From positions 62,001 to 126,000 of the forward strand of contig CAXNMJ010000001.1 in NCBI GenBank assembly GCA_964203655.1: a stretch of DNA of 64,000 nucleotides. The letters are read 5' to 3'. Positions 1-8,243 of this stretch are shown here, in pieces. The notes below the pieces were generated by a model. The model did no database searches. It had not been told where the DNA came from and saw only the letters and a program-made list of their open reading frames with translations. Origin of the DNA: BACL27 sp947488385 (GTDB lineage Bacteria > Actinomycetota > Acidimicrobiia > Acidimicrobiales > Ilumatobacteraceae). Position 1 is the first letter of the stretch; every line of letters starts with the position of its first letter. The position numbers and the translations under genes were made by a program.

Positions 1-46
1 CTTTCCACCGCCTATACGGTACGACCACTGCGACTAGTTTGAAGGT

Positions 47-970
47 ATGTCTAGTCAAGAGAGTTTTCGGCCTGCTTTATCAATTGTTGCAGTTGCAAAA
101 AAACGCGCCCCAATTCTGGATCTCGCCCGACGTGCAGAAGAATTGAACTTTGCGGGCATCGCCTGCCCAAGCCTTGGTGCAACGATGGGACTCTGCGTTT
201 CACTTGCTCATGTCACGAGCAAAATTAAATTTTGGACCTCAATCCAACCTATTTATTACAGCCACGCAATTGAGATGGCCAATACTGCGGCCCACATCCA
301 CGAAATCTCAAACGGCAGATTTGGACTCGGACTTGGCGTGAGCCACGCGCCTGTCGTCAGTCGACTCGGGGCAAACTCGTCGACACCGATTGCCGACATC
401 AAAAATTACGTCGAAGCGATGCGCGCACAGTCCAGATTTTCAGGCGAACTGCCACCGATTTATTTGGCGGCATTGCGCAACAAAATGCTGGCTGTTGCCA
501 CCGAAATTTCTGAAGGTGCGGTCTGGGCTAATGCCTCGCGAAAGAGCATTTCAGGTCAGGTTGCACTCATCCCCGAAAGTCGCCGCAACGAGATGTTTCT
601 TGCAAACATGATTCCGACAGTTATCAGTGACGATGTCAACTCTGCGCGCGACGTGCACCGAAAAACACTCACGGGTTACGCAACTCTTCCTAATTATCGC
701 AACTACTGGCGCTCATGCGGCTATGGCGAGCAGATTGACGCATTTGAAAAAGTACTTGCCAGTGCTAAACCCGAAAACCGCGCTGCCGAACTCATCGCAG
801 CGATGGACAATGAATGGCTAGACGATTGCACCCTCTCAGGCGACGCCGACACCGTTCGAGAAGGGCTCTATTCATGGTCGCAGTCTGGTGTTCTACCGAT
901 TGCAGTTATGTCTTCAACTTCGGGTGGACAGGCTCAAGCGATCAACCAACTCTTTGACGCGTTTAACTAG
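47..970 (+). CDS. LLM-family F420-dependent oxidoreductase
   Basis: A 307-residue TIM-barrel flavoenzyme of the luciferase-like monooxygenase family, many actinobacterial members of which use cofactor F420 for hydride transfer. The N-terminal half shows the family pattern: an A-E-E-L-N-F-A-G strand/helix, the 'FWTSIQPIY' strand, and the 'ISNGRFGLGLGVSH' segment typical of LLM proteins. The substrate cannot be told from sequence. The start is an ATG with a GAAGG-like element just upstream. The gene stands alone on the plus strand and converges on the acyltransferase gene, with overlapping stop codons in the shared TTAACTAG. The F420 reading is supported by the F420:NADP oxidoreductase gene near 7.5-8.2 kb. 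An FMN-dependent monooxygenase is the main alternative. Confidence 0.8.
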   Translation: MSSQESFRPALSIVAVAKKRAPILDLARRAEELNFAGIACPSLGATMGLCVSLAHVTSKIKFWTSIQPIYYSHAIEMANTAAHIHEISNGRFGLGLGVSHAPVVSRLGANSSTPIADIKNYVEAMRAQSRFSGELPPIYLAALRNKMLAVATEISEGAVWANASRKSISGQVALIPESRRNEMFLANMIPTVISDDVNSARDVHRKTLTGYATLPNYRNYWRSCGYGEQIDAFEKVLASAKPENRAAELIAAMDNEWLDDCTLSGDADTVREGLYSWSQSGVLPIAVMSSTSGGQAQAINQLFDAFN

Positions 971-1883
971 CCACTCGATCGCTCGGCCAGTTGGGCTGAA
1001 ACAAGTGCCATTGATCTGGCGCACGACGAATTAAGGCTTCGAGTTCGCTCGCGAGTTCTTGCGAGACCCTCGCCATGTCTTCGCGCAAAGAACCTTTTCG
1101 TTCAAGGTTGATCGCTGGCCTCACGACTGTTTCGTGTTGATCAAGACCTCTGCCGAAATAAGTTCCAAGCGGCAGCAAAGTCGCACCCGAGCGCAATGCA
1201 AAAAATGAGGGACCCGCTGGAATGCTCGTACGCTCACCAAAAAAATCAACATCAATACCGTTGCCTTGCAGGTCACGGTCGCACAGCAATGCGACTATCT
1301 GATTGTTCGCCAATGCTTCTTGCACCGCAACTCCAGCATTGTCATCTAGTGGAATCACATCTACGCCATAGCTCTTGCGCAAATCAACGAACATCGCAAA
1401 GAGTCTCTCCGACTCAAGTTTCTCGACAACAGCATGCAGACGATGACCTTGGTGAATTAACCAACGACCCGACCACTCCCACCCTCCGAGATGTGGCAGG
1501 GCCAAGATCACTCCTTTGCCGTTCTTCAAGCCGTTTTGAATGTGTTCGAAACCATCTATCTCAATTTTTGCGTCGATCGCTTTTTTGTTTAAACCCGGAA
1601 GTCGAAAAGTTTCGATGTAGTAGCGCGCGTAACTCTCATAGGCTTTTTGAACCGTACGTCGCAATCTGCGTCCACTCAATGATGGGTCAACGCGTTGCAT
1701 GTTGCGCCCAACAATGTCGCGCTTACTGCGGATGAACACACAAACAATCGGCACCAAAACTGCACTCAATGCGGCAATAAAATTTGGGGGAATCAATTTT
1801 GTCAATTTAGAGACAACTCGATAACCAAAAATAATTAGCGCATCGGTGCGCGACCCTGTCTTTTGTTGCGGGTTCGTTGTCAC
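963..1883 (-). CDS. patA: Phosphatidylinositol mannoside acyltransferase (PatA-like)
   Basis: A 306-residue member of the LpxL/HtrB-type lysophospholipid acyltransferase family. In Actinobacteria this family acylates the mannose of PIM lipids at the inner face of the membrane. The catalytic H-x4-E motif reads 'HLGGWE', the His/Glu pair known for PatA, followed by an 'LLCDRDLQGNG' strand and 'SIPAGPSFFALRSGA'. A hydrophobic N-terminal segment around residues 37-55 could associate with the membrane. It overlaps pgsA by 4 bp (ATGA), so translational coupling is likely. Next to phosphatidylinositol-phosphate synthase, this matches the mycobacterial pgsA-patA arrangement. The mannosyltransferase pimA, usually next in order, is not here; a PimB-like gene is at 51.5 kb. 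Confidence 0.82.
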   Translation of the reverse strand: MTTNPQQKTGSRTDALIIFGYRVVSKLTKLIPPNFIAALSAVLVPIVCVFIRSKRDIVGRNMQRVDPSLSGRRLRRTVQKAYESYARYYIETFRLPGLNKKAIDAKIEIDGFEHIQNGLKNGKGVILALPHLGGWEWSGRWLIHQGHRLHAVVEKLESERLFAMFVDLRKSYGVDVIPLDDNAGVAVQEALANNQIVALLCDRDLQGNGIDVDFFGERTSIPAGPSFFALRSGATLLPLGTYFGRGLDQHETVVRPAINLERKGSLREDMARVSQELASELEALIRRAPDQWHLFQPNWPSDRVAS

Positions 1884-2569
1884 TGCACTCGACGGCGACG
1901 AGTCACACGAAGTCGTCGGTCAGCACGTTGCGCTCTACGCGAGGCTCGCCTGGATTGTCGCAAAGCAACTCTCTCAGCAGCGGCAGGCGCAACCGCGGCT
2001 TGATTCCAGACTTTGAAGAACCGCTGCACGGCGGTGATCGTGACGAGCACGAGCATCAAAATCATTGTCCAAAAAAGCATCGAATCAAACAGCAAACCGA
2101 CGCACAACAAGATGATGCGCTCGGCTCTTTCCATCAATCCACCCTTGGCCGTCAAACCCAAGGCCTCGGCTTTTGCTCGTTGATAAGAAATCAGTGACGA
2201 AACAGCCATAACTGCAAAAGGCAAAACTGCCGCATGCGCGCCTCGTTGCGAAGCCAAGAACCATGCCACGCCGCCCAACAGAACTGCATCGGTAACTCGA
2301 TCAATCGTTGAGTCAAAAAAAGCGCCACGTTGACTGCTTTGGTTCGACGCCTTAGCCAACGCGCCGTCCAATAAGTCTGGCAAGGCCGCAAGCACAACCA
2401 ACAACAGTCCAAGTCGCAAAGCGCCAAGACCAATCGCAACCGCTGCACCACAGGCCACAATCAGACCGATCAGAGTCAAGTGGTCTGGTGAAAGTTTGGT
2501 ACGTCGCAGTTGTTCGCCGACTGGCTTAACTACGCGTTCAACTTGGTGGCGAAATCTGCCATCGAACAT
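1880..2569 (-). CDS. pgsA: CDP-alcohol phosphatidyltransferase (phosphatidylinositol phosphate synthase, PgsA)
   Basis: A 229-residue integral membrane enzyme expected to transfer the phosphatidyl group of CDP-diacylglycerol to inositol phosphate, the first step of actinobacterial phosphoinositide and PIM synthesis. The family signature DG-x2-AR-x8-G-x3-D-x3-D is present at about residues 67-90 but reads D-G-A-L-A-K, with Lys in place of the usual Arg. All four metal-binding Asp positions remain. Several hydrophobic segments follow. A basic C-terminal tail (about 30 residues, many Arg) is likely cytoplasmic. The gene sits between a small membrane protein and patA in a tight operon. Choosing PI-phosphate synthase over PG-phosphate synthase rests on the thrS-HIT-pgsA-patA synteny. 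Confidence 0.8.
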   Translation of the reverse strand: MFDGRFRHQVERVVKPVGEQLRRTKLSPDHLTLIGLIVACGAAVAIGLGALRLGLLLVVLAALPDLLDGALAKASNQSSQRGAFFDSTIDRVTDAVLLGGVAWFLASQRGAHAAVLPFAVMAVSSLISYQRAKAEALGLTAKGGLMERAERIILLCVGLLFDSMLFWTMILMLVLVTITAVQRFFKVWNQAAVAPAAAERVALRQSRRASRRAQRADRRLRVTRRRRVQ

Positions 2570-2578
2570 CGCTACAGC

Positions 2579-3091
2579 CTAACTCTCAGGATTTGATTCG
2601 ACTAGACACTCAACAATTCGTGCGTCAACGGCGTCAATCAAAACCAAACCACGCATGAGCGGTGGTTCTTGTGCGCTGTAACACATAACGCGCCAAGTCG
2701 GACGACTTCTAAAACCTCGCCAGACTTGTTGCGCTGAAGCGTGCCCCACTGCAAAATCAACCGCACGAGTCGCGTGCACTAGAGCCAACTTTTCATCTAC
2801 CGTCATTGGCCACGATGCCGACAATGAAAACAAGCCAACTACAGCCAGCAAAATTGCTGCTCCGAGAAAGCCATTGCTTACAAGACCCGATTCACTTTCT
2901 CTTTGAACCAACCACAACCAACCCGACAACACACTGATCAACAAATAGAGCGCACCCGGAATTCGACGTCGACTGTTGTCGGGAAACTTATAGGGCCCGA
3001 CAAATGCTGAGACATTTAAATCGGCTGGTAACTCGTCGCGAATTTCGTTCGCATCACTCGACGGCTTATCTGAAGTCTCGTCGTTTTTCAT
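2579..3091 (-). CDS. Conserved membrane protein of unknown function
   Basis: No family was recognised. From the internal ATG at 3091 the product is 170 residues: an acidic, Ser-rich cytoplasmic N-terminus (about 45 residues), two closely spaced hydrophobic segments ('GALYLLISVLSGWLWLV' and 'LGAAILLAVVGLFSLSA'), and a soluble C-terminal part of about 75 residues with 'VHATRAVDFAVGHASAQQVWRGF'. The upstream in-frame ATG at 3112 would overlap the HIT gene by 14 bp; the 3091 start avoids this. Its place between the HIT gene and pgsA suggests a role linked to phosphoinositide synthesis or membrane assembly, but that is inference from position only. Confidence 0.6.
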   Translation of the reverse strand: MKNDETSDKPSSDANEIRDELPADLNVSAFVGPYKFPDNSRRRIPGALYLLISVLSGWLWLVQRESESGLVSNGFLGAAILLAVVGLFSLSASWPMTVDEKLALVHATRAVDFAVGHASAQQVWRGFRSRPTWRVMCYSAQEPPLMRGLVLIDAVDARIVECLVESNPES

Positions 3092-3098
3092 TTCTGTT

Positions 3099-3605
3099 TC
3101 ATTTCTGGGCAATCCATGCTTTGCGGATGCGATCGGCGCTCACGTCCAGAGCTTCAGGCAAAATTTTGGTATTCGCAGTCGTGACCATGAAGTTTGTATC
3201 TCCACCCCATCTACCCACGATGTGCACGTGCAGGTGTTGGGCAATGCTGCCACCAGCGGCGGCACCAAGATTGATGCCCACGTTCATCGCCTCGGGGTGA
3301 TACACCGACTTTAAAACTTTTACTCCCGTGGTCACTGTCGCCCACAGTTCTGCGGTCTCTTCACTTGTCAAGTTTTCAAGTTCGGCAACTTCGCGATACG
3401 GCACCACGAGCAGATGTCCGGATGTGTACGGAAATGCGTTCATCAATGCAAACACTTCTTTTCCGCGATGCACGATATAACTCTGCTCGTCTGTCATCTC
3501 ACTTTCTAAAATCTGAGAAAAGACCGACTTCTCCGATTGTTTTTGTGCACCTTGACCGTGCACGACGTAGTCGGCTCGCCAACCATTCCAAATGCGCTCT
3601 AACAC
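3099..3605 (-). CDS. HIT-family hydrolase/phosphorylase (Ap4A phosphorylase-like)
   Basis: A 168-residue histidine-triad protein. The HIT motif 'HLHVHIVGRW' lies about 30 residues from the C-terminus, and the N-terminal 'LERIWNGWRADYV' block is typical of the actinobacterial subgroup that sits next to pgsA. The mycobacterial homologue is described as a diadenosine tetraphosphate phosphorylase, which acts on nucleotides such as the Ap4A made by aminoacyl-tRNA synthetases. The gene directly downstream of thrS fits that link. The start is GTG at 3605; the next candidate would remove the conserved 'ERIW' block. Substrate is inferred from family and synteny, not from specific residues. Confidence 0.82.
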   Translation of the reverse strand: MLERIWNGWRADYVVHGQGAQKQSEKSVFSQILESEMTDEQSYIVHRGKEVFALMNAFPYTSGHLLVVPYREVAELENLTSEETAELWATVTTGVKVLKSVYHPEAMNVGINLGAAAGGSIAQHLHVHIVGRWGGDTNFMVTTANTKILPEALDVSADRIRKAWIAQK

Positions 3606-3626
3606 GTGATTGCTTTCAGTTTGATG

Positions 3627-5609
3627 TCACGCATTTATGGTTTGCCCAACATCAGCTGCAAGTTGCATCAAGAAGTCTTCGACCGCCACGTCGCGACGAA
3701 CATCGCCACCACGAGGGTTCACACCGACAGTTGAGTTAGCGACGTCATCATCACCGACTACCAAAACATAAGGAATTCTTTCTAACTTTGACGCCCTAAT
3801 TCGTTTGCCGAGTTGTTCATCAGCCACTAGCTGATCGACGCGATAACCGGCTTTAACCAAACGCTCTGTAACTTTTGCCGCATACTCTTCGTGCGCCGAC
3901 GCAACTGCCAACACCCGCACTTGAACCGGAGCCAGCCACGTTGGAAATGCGCCACCGTAATGCTCGAGTAAAACACCGAAAAATCTTTCGATTGAACCGA
4001 ACAACGCACGATGCAACATGATCGGACGCTTTCGCGAATTGTCAGTGCCGATGTATTCAAGACCAAATCTCTCTGGCAAGTTGAAGTCGCATTGAATCGT
4101 GCTCAACTGCCACTTACGACCAATTGCATCGCGCACATCTATGTCGATCTTTGGTCCATAAAACGCCGCATCACCTGGCGACACGGTGTATTGCAACCCG
4201 TGACGATTCAACGCTTCCATGAGGGCATCAGTTGCTTTTTGCCAAATCTCGTCTGAGCCAACTGACTTTTCGGCGTTGCGCGTGCTGAGTTTGAAATCAA
4301 AGTCGTTGAAACCGAAACGTCGCAACACGCTCAGAACGAAATCTAAGAGTGACGCAATTTCGTCGGCCATCTGTTCTTCGGTACAAAAAATATGACTGTC
4401 GTCTTGGGTGAAACCACGAATGCGCAACAAGCCGTGCAGAGTTCCCGCACGCTCGTATCGATAGACCGTTCCCAGTTCAAACAGTCGAAGAGGTAGCTCG
4501 CGATAACTACGTTGGCGATCTCGATAAATCAAACAATGCATCGGACAGTTCATCGGCTTTGGGTAGTAAGTGCCGTTGTCCATCTCCATCGGCGGATACA
4601 TGCCGTCTTTATAGAACTGTAAATGGCCAGAAGTTTCAAACAAGTGCGAGTTAGCCAAGTGAGGTGTGAAGACAAATTTGTAGCCACCATTTTGGTGACG
4701 CTCTCTTGAGTAGTCCTCCATCAGTTTGCGAACGATTCCACCCTTTGGGTGCCAAACTGCAAGACCGCCGCCCAACTCTTGAGGAAACGACAACAGATCC
4801 ATCTCGACTGCGAGACGACGATGATCACGCTTTTCTGCTTCTTCGAGTCGATGCAAGTGTTCTGCGAGCGCCGACTTGGACTCCCATGCAGTGCCATAGA
4901 TTCGTTGCAGCATCGGCCCTTTTTCATTACCACGCCAATACGCGCCGGCAACTTTCATTAACGCAAAATGACCCAACCGACTTGTTGACGGTACATGCGG
5001 CCCACGACAAAGATCCACAAAATTTTCGCTGTTGCGATAAACACTCACCGCGTCGGCGCTACCCGCTTCAAGTGCGTCGCTCGAGTCGGCATCACCTTTT
5101 GTGACCCGTTCGATGATCTCACACTTGTACGGTTGATCTTTGAAAACTTTGAGCGCGTCTTTTGCCGACATTTCAGAACGCACGAACGGCTGATCTGCGG
5201 CGACAATTTCTTGCATCTTGTCCTGAATTGCGACCAAATCTGCGTCACTGAAAGTTTTGTTGTTTGGAAGTTCGAAGTCATAGTAAAAACCATCCTCAAT
5301 TGCCGGTCCAATTGAGAACTTTGCGCCTTCAAATAGTTGAATGACAGCCTGAGCCAAAACGTGGGCCGTCGAGTGACGAAGCACGTGGCGACCAGGGTCA
5401 GAATCTGCGGTGATTATCGAAACTTTCACACCGTCTCTCAGCGCAACACCCAGATCGGTTTCGACTCCGTCAATTGTTGTCGCGACTGCCGCTTGGGCAA
5501 GCCTCTTGCCAATCGCAAGGGCAAGATCAAGGCCAGTTGAGCCGACAGGCAGTTCACGAGTCGAATCGTCGGGTAGACGAATTGAAATCATTGAACCACT
5601 GCTTGTCAC
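3627..5609 (-). CDS. thrS: Threonyl-tRNA synthetase
   Basis: A class II aminoacyl-tRNA synthetase of 660 residues, normal for full-length bacterial ThrS. In order: an N-terminal TGS domain (about 8-70), the second editing domain with 'RHSTAHVLAQAV' (about 78-240), the catalytic core with 'PMNCPMHCLIYRDRQRSYRELPLR' split around the zinc-binding Cys, motif 3 near 'MLHRALFGSIERFFGVLLEHY', and the anticodon-binding domain (about 560-660). Zn-ligand and ATP motifs look intact. An ATG six codons in ('MISIRLPDD') is an alternative start. The gene lies 17 bp from the HIT gene in a lipid/mycothiol operon, the same neighbour set as in mycobacteria. No T-box leader fits in the 25-bp gap upstream. Confidence 0.97.
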   Translation of the reverse strand: MTSSGSMISIRLPDDSTRELPVGSTGLDLALAIGKRLAQAAVATTIDGVETDLGVALRDGVKVSIITADSDPGRHVLRHSTAHVLAQAVIQLFEGAKFSIGPAIEDGFYYDFELPNNKTFSDADLVAIQDKMQEIVAADQPFVRSEMSAKDALKVFKDQPYKCEIIERVTKGDADSSDALEAGSADAVSVYRNSENFVDLCRGPHVPSTSRLGHFALMKVAGAYWRGNEKGPMLQRIYGTAWESKSALAEHLHRLEEAEKRDHRRLAVEMDLLSFPQELGGGLAVWHPKGGIVRKLMEDYSRERHQNGGYKFVFTPHLANSHLFETSGHLQFYKDGMYPPMEMDNGTYYPKPMNCPMHCLIYRDRQRSYRELPLRLFELGTVYRYERAGTLHGLLRIRGFTQDDSHIFCTEEQMADEIASLLDFVLSVLRRFGFNDFDFKLSTRNAEKSVGSDEIWQKATDALMEALNRHGLQYTVSPGDAAFYGPKIDIDVRDAIGRKWQLSTIQCDFNLPERFGLEYIGTDNSRKRPIMLHRALFGSIERFFGVLLEHYGGAFPTWLAPVQVRVLAVASAHEEYAAKVTERLVKAGYRVDQLVADEQLGKRIRASKLERIPYVLVVGDDDVANSTVGVNPRGGDVRRDVAVEDFLMQLAADVGQTINA

Positions 5610-5634
5610 GCCTTCAGTCTAGATTGCGGCAGTT

Positions 5635-6369
5635 TTAAATGTGGGTTCGATTAGCGCTAGAACGCTTTGGCGCGTAGTCGTAGACGTACTCTTGTTTTGT
5701 TAGTGCCTGAATTCGCACCATTATTTCGTCAGTCAGCTGACGCAAAACATCTGGGTCATCGGCGCGCGCCAAATATTTTTGCGTATCTATCGGACTACCA
5801 ATCTCAATTTTGCAGTGTTTGCCGAACTTAGGCATCACAGTGTCAGGCGCCATTATTTCACTGGTGCCCGTAATCCCAACCGGAAATACGGGGCACCCAA
5901 ATTTGAGTGCGAGTCGAGCAGCCCCAGTGCGACCTTTATACAAGTTTCCGTTGCGACTTCTAGTTCCTTCAGGAAATATTCCGAACAACTCGCCCCGAGA
6001 CAACACACCTTCAACTGCAACCATTGCTGATGTAGCGCTCTCGCCACCTGTGCGATCCAATGGAATCATCCCGATTTTTGTGAACAGCCAACGTGTCTTG
6101 AAAGAATCCATGTATTCGCTTTTACCGACGACCGACATATTGCGTGGCGAATAAGTGAGCAAAAAGACCGAATCCAGAAAACTGATGTGATTAGCGCACA
6201 AAATCGCTGCGCCAGATTTTGGAATCTGATCGAAACCCACCAGTGAGAACTTCCAAAGTCGCTTGACGAAGAATCTTACGAACGGTCTAAATCGTGTTTG
6301 AAATTTTGTTGCACCAACATATTTGGTTGGATCAAAATTTGCTTTACGTTGCCGACGCCAGAGCTTCAT
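5635..6369 (-). CDS. plsC: 1-acyl-sn-glycerol-3-phosphate acyltransferase (PlsC-type)
   Basis: A 244-residue membrane-associated acyltransferase that would add the second acyl chain to lysophosphatidate in phospholipid synthesis. The four family blocks are visible: 'NHISFLD' (catalytic H-x4-D) near residue 80, 'KSEYMDSFKTRWLFTKIG', 'FPEGTRSRNG' near residue 134 (phosphate binding) and 'PVFPVGITGT'. The C-terminal 20 residues are polar and variable. It is 2 bp from mshC and upstream of thrS in the same operon, which also carries pgsA and patA, so the operon is strongly biased toward membrane lipid synthesis. A different acyl acceptor cannot be excluded, because actinobacterial genomes carry several PlsC paralogues. 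Confidence 0.85.
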   Translation of the reverse strand: MKLWRRQRKANFDPTKYVGATKFQTRFRPFVRFFVKRLWKFSLVGFDQIPKSGAAILCANHISFLDSVFLLTYSPRNMSVVGKSEYMDSFKTRWLFTKIGMIPLDRTGGESATSAMVAVEGVLSRGELFGIFPEGTRSRNGNLYKGRTGAARLALKFGCPVFPVGITGTSEIMAPDTVMPKFGKHCKIEIGSPIDTQKYLARADDPDVLRQLTDEIMVRIQALTKQEYVYDYAPKRSSANRTHI

Positions 6370-6371
6370 GT

Positions 6372-7496
6372 CTAAATTTCTACCCCCAAGAGTTGAGCTG
6401 CTCTTGCAACACTTTTACCGCGCTTGGCCGCATCGTCAATCGCAACTATTGCCATCGGTACATTCAAATCATCATCAAGTGCTTTGCGAGTTTCTTCAAG
6501 TGCCGCACTTCCGTCACCTGCACTCGCCTGTGACCATAATTTGAGACGCTCATGTGCACTTGGCATCGCTGTCGAGTCCCACTCCCACTCGCGTCTGTAG
6601 TGGTTGGCAATCAAAGCCAGGCGTATCGCTCGCGCATCATGTTCTTTACGCAACCGATCAACAAACTCAAGATTGCCCAAACTCTTTGACATTTTGCTGC
6701 CATCCATAAACACCATGGCGACGTGCATCCAGTGTTTAACAAACAATTCTCCTGTTGCGGCTTCAGACTGCGCACGCTCACATTCGTGATGAGGAAAAAT
6801 CAAATCACTGCCACCGCCGTGCAGGTCAATGGTTGTTCCGAGTTCACGAAGTGCAAGTGCCGAACATTCGATATGCCAGCCAGGGCGTCCGGGACCCCAC
6901 ATCGTGTCCCAACTTGGTTCATCGGCCGCTGATGGTTGCCACAAAACAAAGTCAAGTTGGTTGCGCTTGTGCGGGTCTTCGATATGTCCGCCGCGCTCAG
7001 CGGCAAAACGCAACATCGTCTCATTGTCATAATTTGAGACACTGCCGAACGAATTGAACTTGGTTACGTCAAAATAGACGCTTTGACCAGCTTGATACGC
7101 GTAGCCGCGATCTAGAACCATTCCAATGAACCCGCGGATGTCTGAAATCGCAGACGAAGCACGTGGAGTGCTGAATACATCCAACACATTCAGGGCCTTC
7201 ATGTCGGCATTGAATCTTGCTTCTTCGCCTGCCGCCAAATCTAAATAGTGCACGCCCAACTCGCGAGCCTTGGCAAACAACGGATCATCAACATCCGTCA
7301 CATTGCGAACGCACTTAACTGTGTGGCCAAGATCGATCAAGCGCCTTTGCAACAAGTCATACGATACGAACGTAAACGCATGACCGATATGAGTTGCGTC
7401 GTATGGCGTGATGCCACACGTATACATCAAGACTTGCTTCTCGGGTGCAAAATCAACAACACGTTTTTTTGCCGTGTCGTACAACTTCATCGTCAA
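6372..7496 (-). CDS. mshC: Cysteine:1-D-myo-inosityl-glucosaminide ligase (mycothiol synthesis, MshC)
   Basis: A CysRS-like enzyme that joins cysteine to GlcN-inositol in the ATP-dependent third step of mycothiol synthesis. It is called MshC rather than CysS because the HIGH-region motif reads 'CGITPYDATHIGHA' (residues 27-40), the MshC version of the CysRS 'CGPTVY' block, and because the 374-residue length lacks the tRNA-binding C-terminal domain. The zinc-site residues (C27, the Cys of 'WHIECSALAL', the His of 'FPHHECE') and the 'KMSKS' loop are present. It is somewhat shorter than the usual length of about 410. It overlaps the upstream fno gene by 4 bp (ATGA). Its inositol-derived substrate links this operon to the inositol-lipid genes downstream. 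Confidence 0.85.
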   Translation of the reverse strand: MTMKLYDTAKKRVVDFAPEKQVLMYTCGITPYDATHIGHAFTFVSYDLLQRRLIDLGHTVKCVRNVTDVDDPLFAKARELGVHYLDLAAGEEARFNADMKALNVLDVFSTPRASSAISDIRGFIGMVLDRGYAYQAGQSVYFDVTKFNSFGSVSNYDNETMLRFAAERGGHIEDPHKRNQLDFVLWQPSAADEPSWDTMWGPGRPGWHIECSALALRELGTTIDLHGGGSDLIFPHHECERAQSEAATGELFVKHWMHVAMVFMDGSKMSKSLGNLEFVDRLRKEHDARAIRLALIANHYRREWEWDSTAMPSAHERLKLWSQASAGDGSAALEETRKALDDDLNVPMAIVAIDDAAKRGKSVARAAQLLGVEI

Positions 7497-8164
7497 GCAG
7501 CACCACCGCGATCGGGTATTCCGGTGAGCCTCGGAGCGACTCTTGTTTTGTATCTAACATTCAGCTGCAACAGAACTGCAGTAAACGCTTCAATGGCTAA
7601 AGCATTCGAAAGGCTTCCTGCGTTGAGTGGACGACAGCCAGGAAATTTCTCAACAATTTCAGAAACTGCAGCAGTCGCGGTCGGGTCGTCCGAGCAGATC
7701 AACACATCGCTGTCAACATCGTGGCCAAGCCTGCCTAATTCGGTTGCAGGCAGATGTTGAAATGCTGCGACGACACGCGACAACGGAATTTCGGCTTGAA
7801 CATGAGCGGCAATGCTTCCGCGCGGTGGCACAAGTGGTTGAAACTCTTTGCCTACCCTTACGAGTGCGTTAGCCATCGTCACAACAATTTTGCCGGCCAA
7901 ATCTTGTGTGTGCTCATTGACAACTGTGGCCGCAGAGTCCCACGGCGTGGCAATCACGACAAGTTCACACTTAGCGGCCTTGTCATTGTCGCCACCAGAA
8001 AGTTTCAACTTAAAGTCGGGCCATTTTTTAATCAGCTCGTCACAAACTTTTTGAGCGCGATCAGCATCTCGAGAACCCAACACCACTTCGTATCCAACAG
8101 ACGCCAAGCGAAGCCCCAAAGCGCTTCCAGCAGGACCTGTACCCCCAAGAAATCCAATTCGCAT
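7493..8164 (-). CDS. npdG: F420-dependent NADP oxidoreductase (NADPH:F420 reductase)
   Basis: A 223-residue Rossmann-fold protein that passes hydride between NADPH and cofactor F420. The N-terminus 'MRIGFLGGTGPAGSALGLRLA' carries the NADP-binding GxGxxG-like turn (G-G-T-G-P-A-G), followed by 'VVLGSRD', whose Arg suits NADP phosphate. 'VVIATPWDSAATVV' and the C-terminal 'NALAIEAFTAVLLQLN' fit the NpdG/Fno family, which is 210-230 residues long. The ATG at 8164 is chosen over a TTG three codons upstream. It is the first gene of the minus-strand operon and is divergent from the enoyl reductase gene. It would feed F420H2 to enzymes such as the LLM protein at the window start. Confidence 0.85.
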   Translation of the reverse strand: MRIGFLGGTGPAGSALGLRLASVGYEVVLGSRDADRAQKVCDELIKKWPDFKLKLSGGDNDKAAKCELVVIATPWDSAATVVNEHTQDLAGKIVVTMANALVRVGKEFQPLVPPRGSIAAHVQAEIPLSRVVAAFQHLPATELGRLGHDVDSDVLICSDDPTATAAVSEIVEKFPGCRPLNAGSLSNALAIEAFTAVLLQLNVRYKTRVAPRLTGIPDRGGAA

Positions 8165-8243
8165 ACTTGGCAACGCTACCCATCGGCACCGTTATCAAAC
8201 GAGTTATTACAGCAAGTAACTGGCTTAAAGGTGGCGCTCAGAA

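Noticed and set aside
5610..5634. T-box or attenuator before thrS
   Set aside because: The gap is 25 bp and holds no stem.
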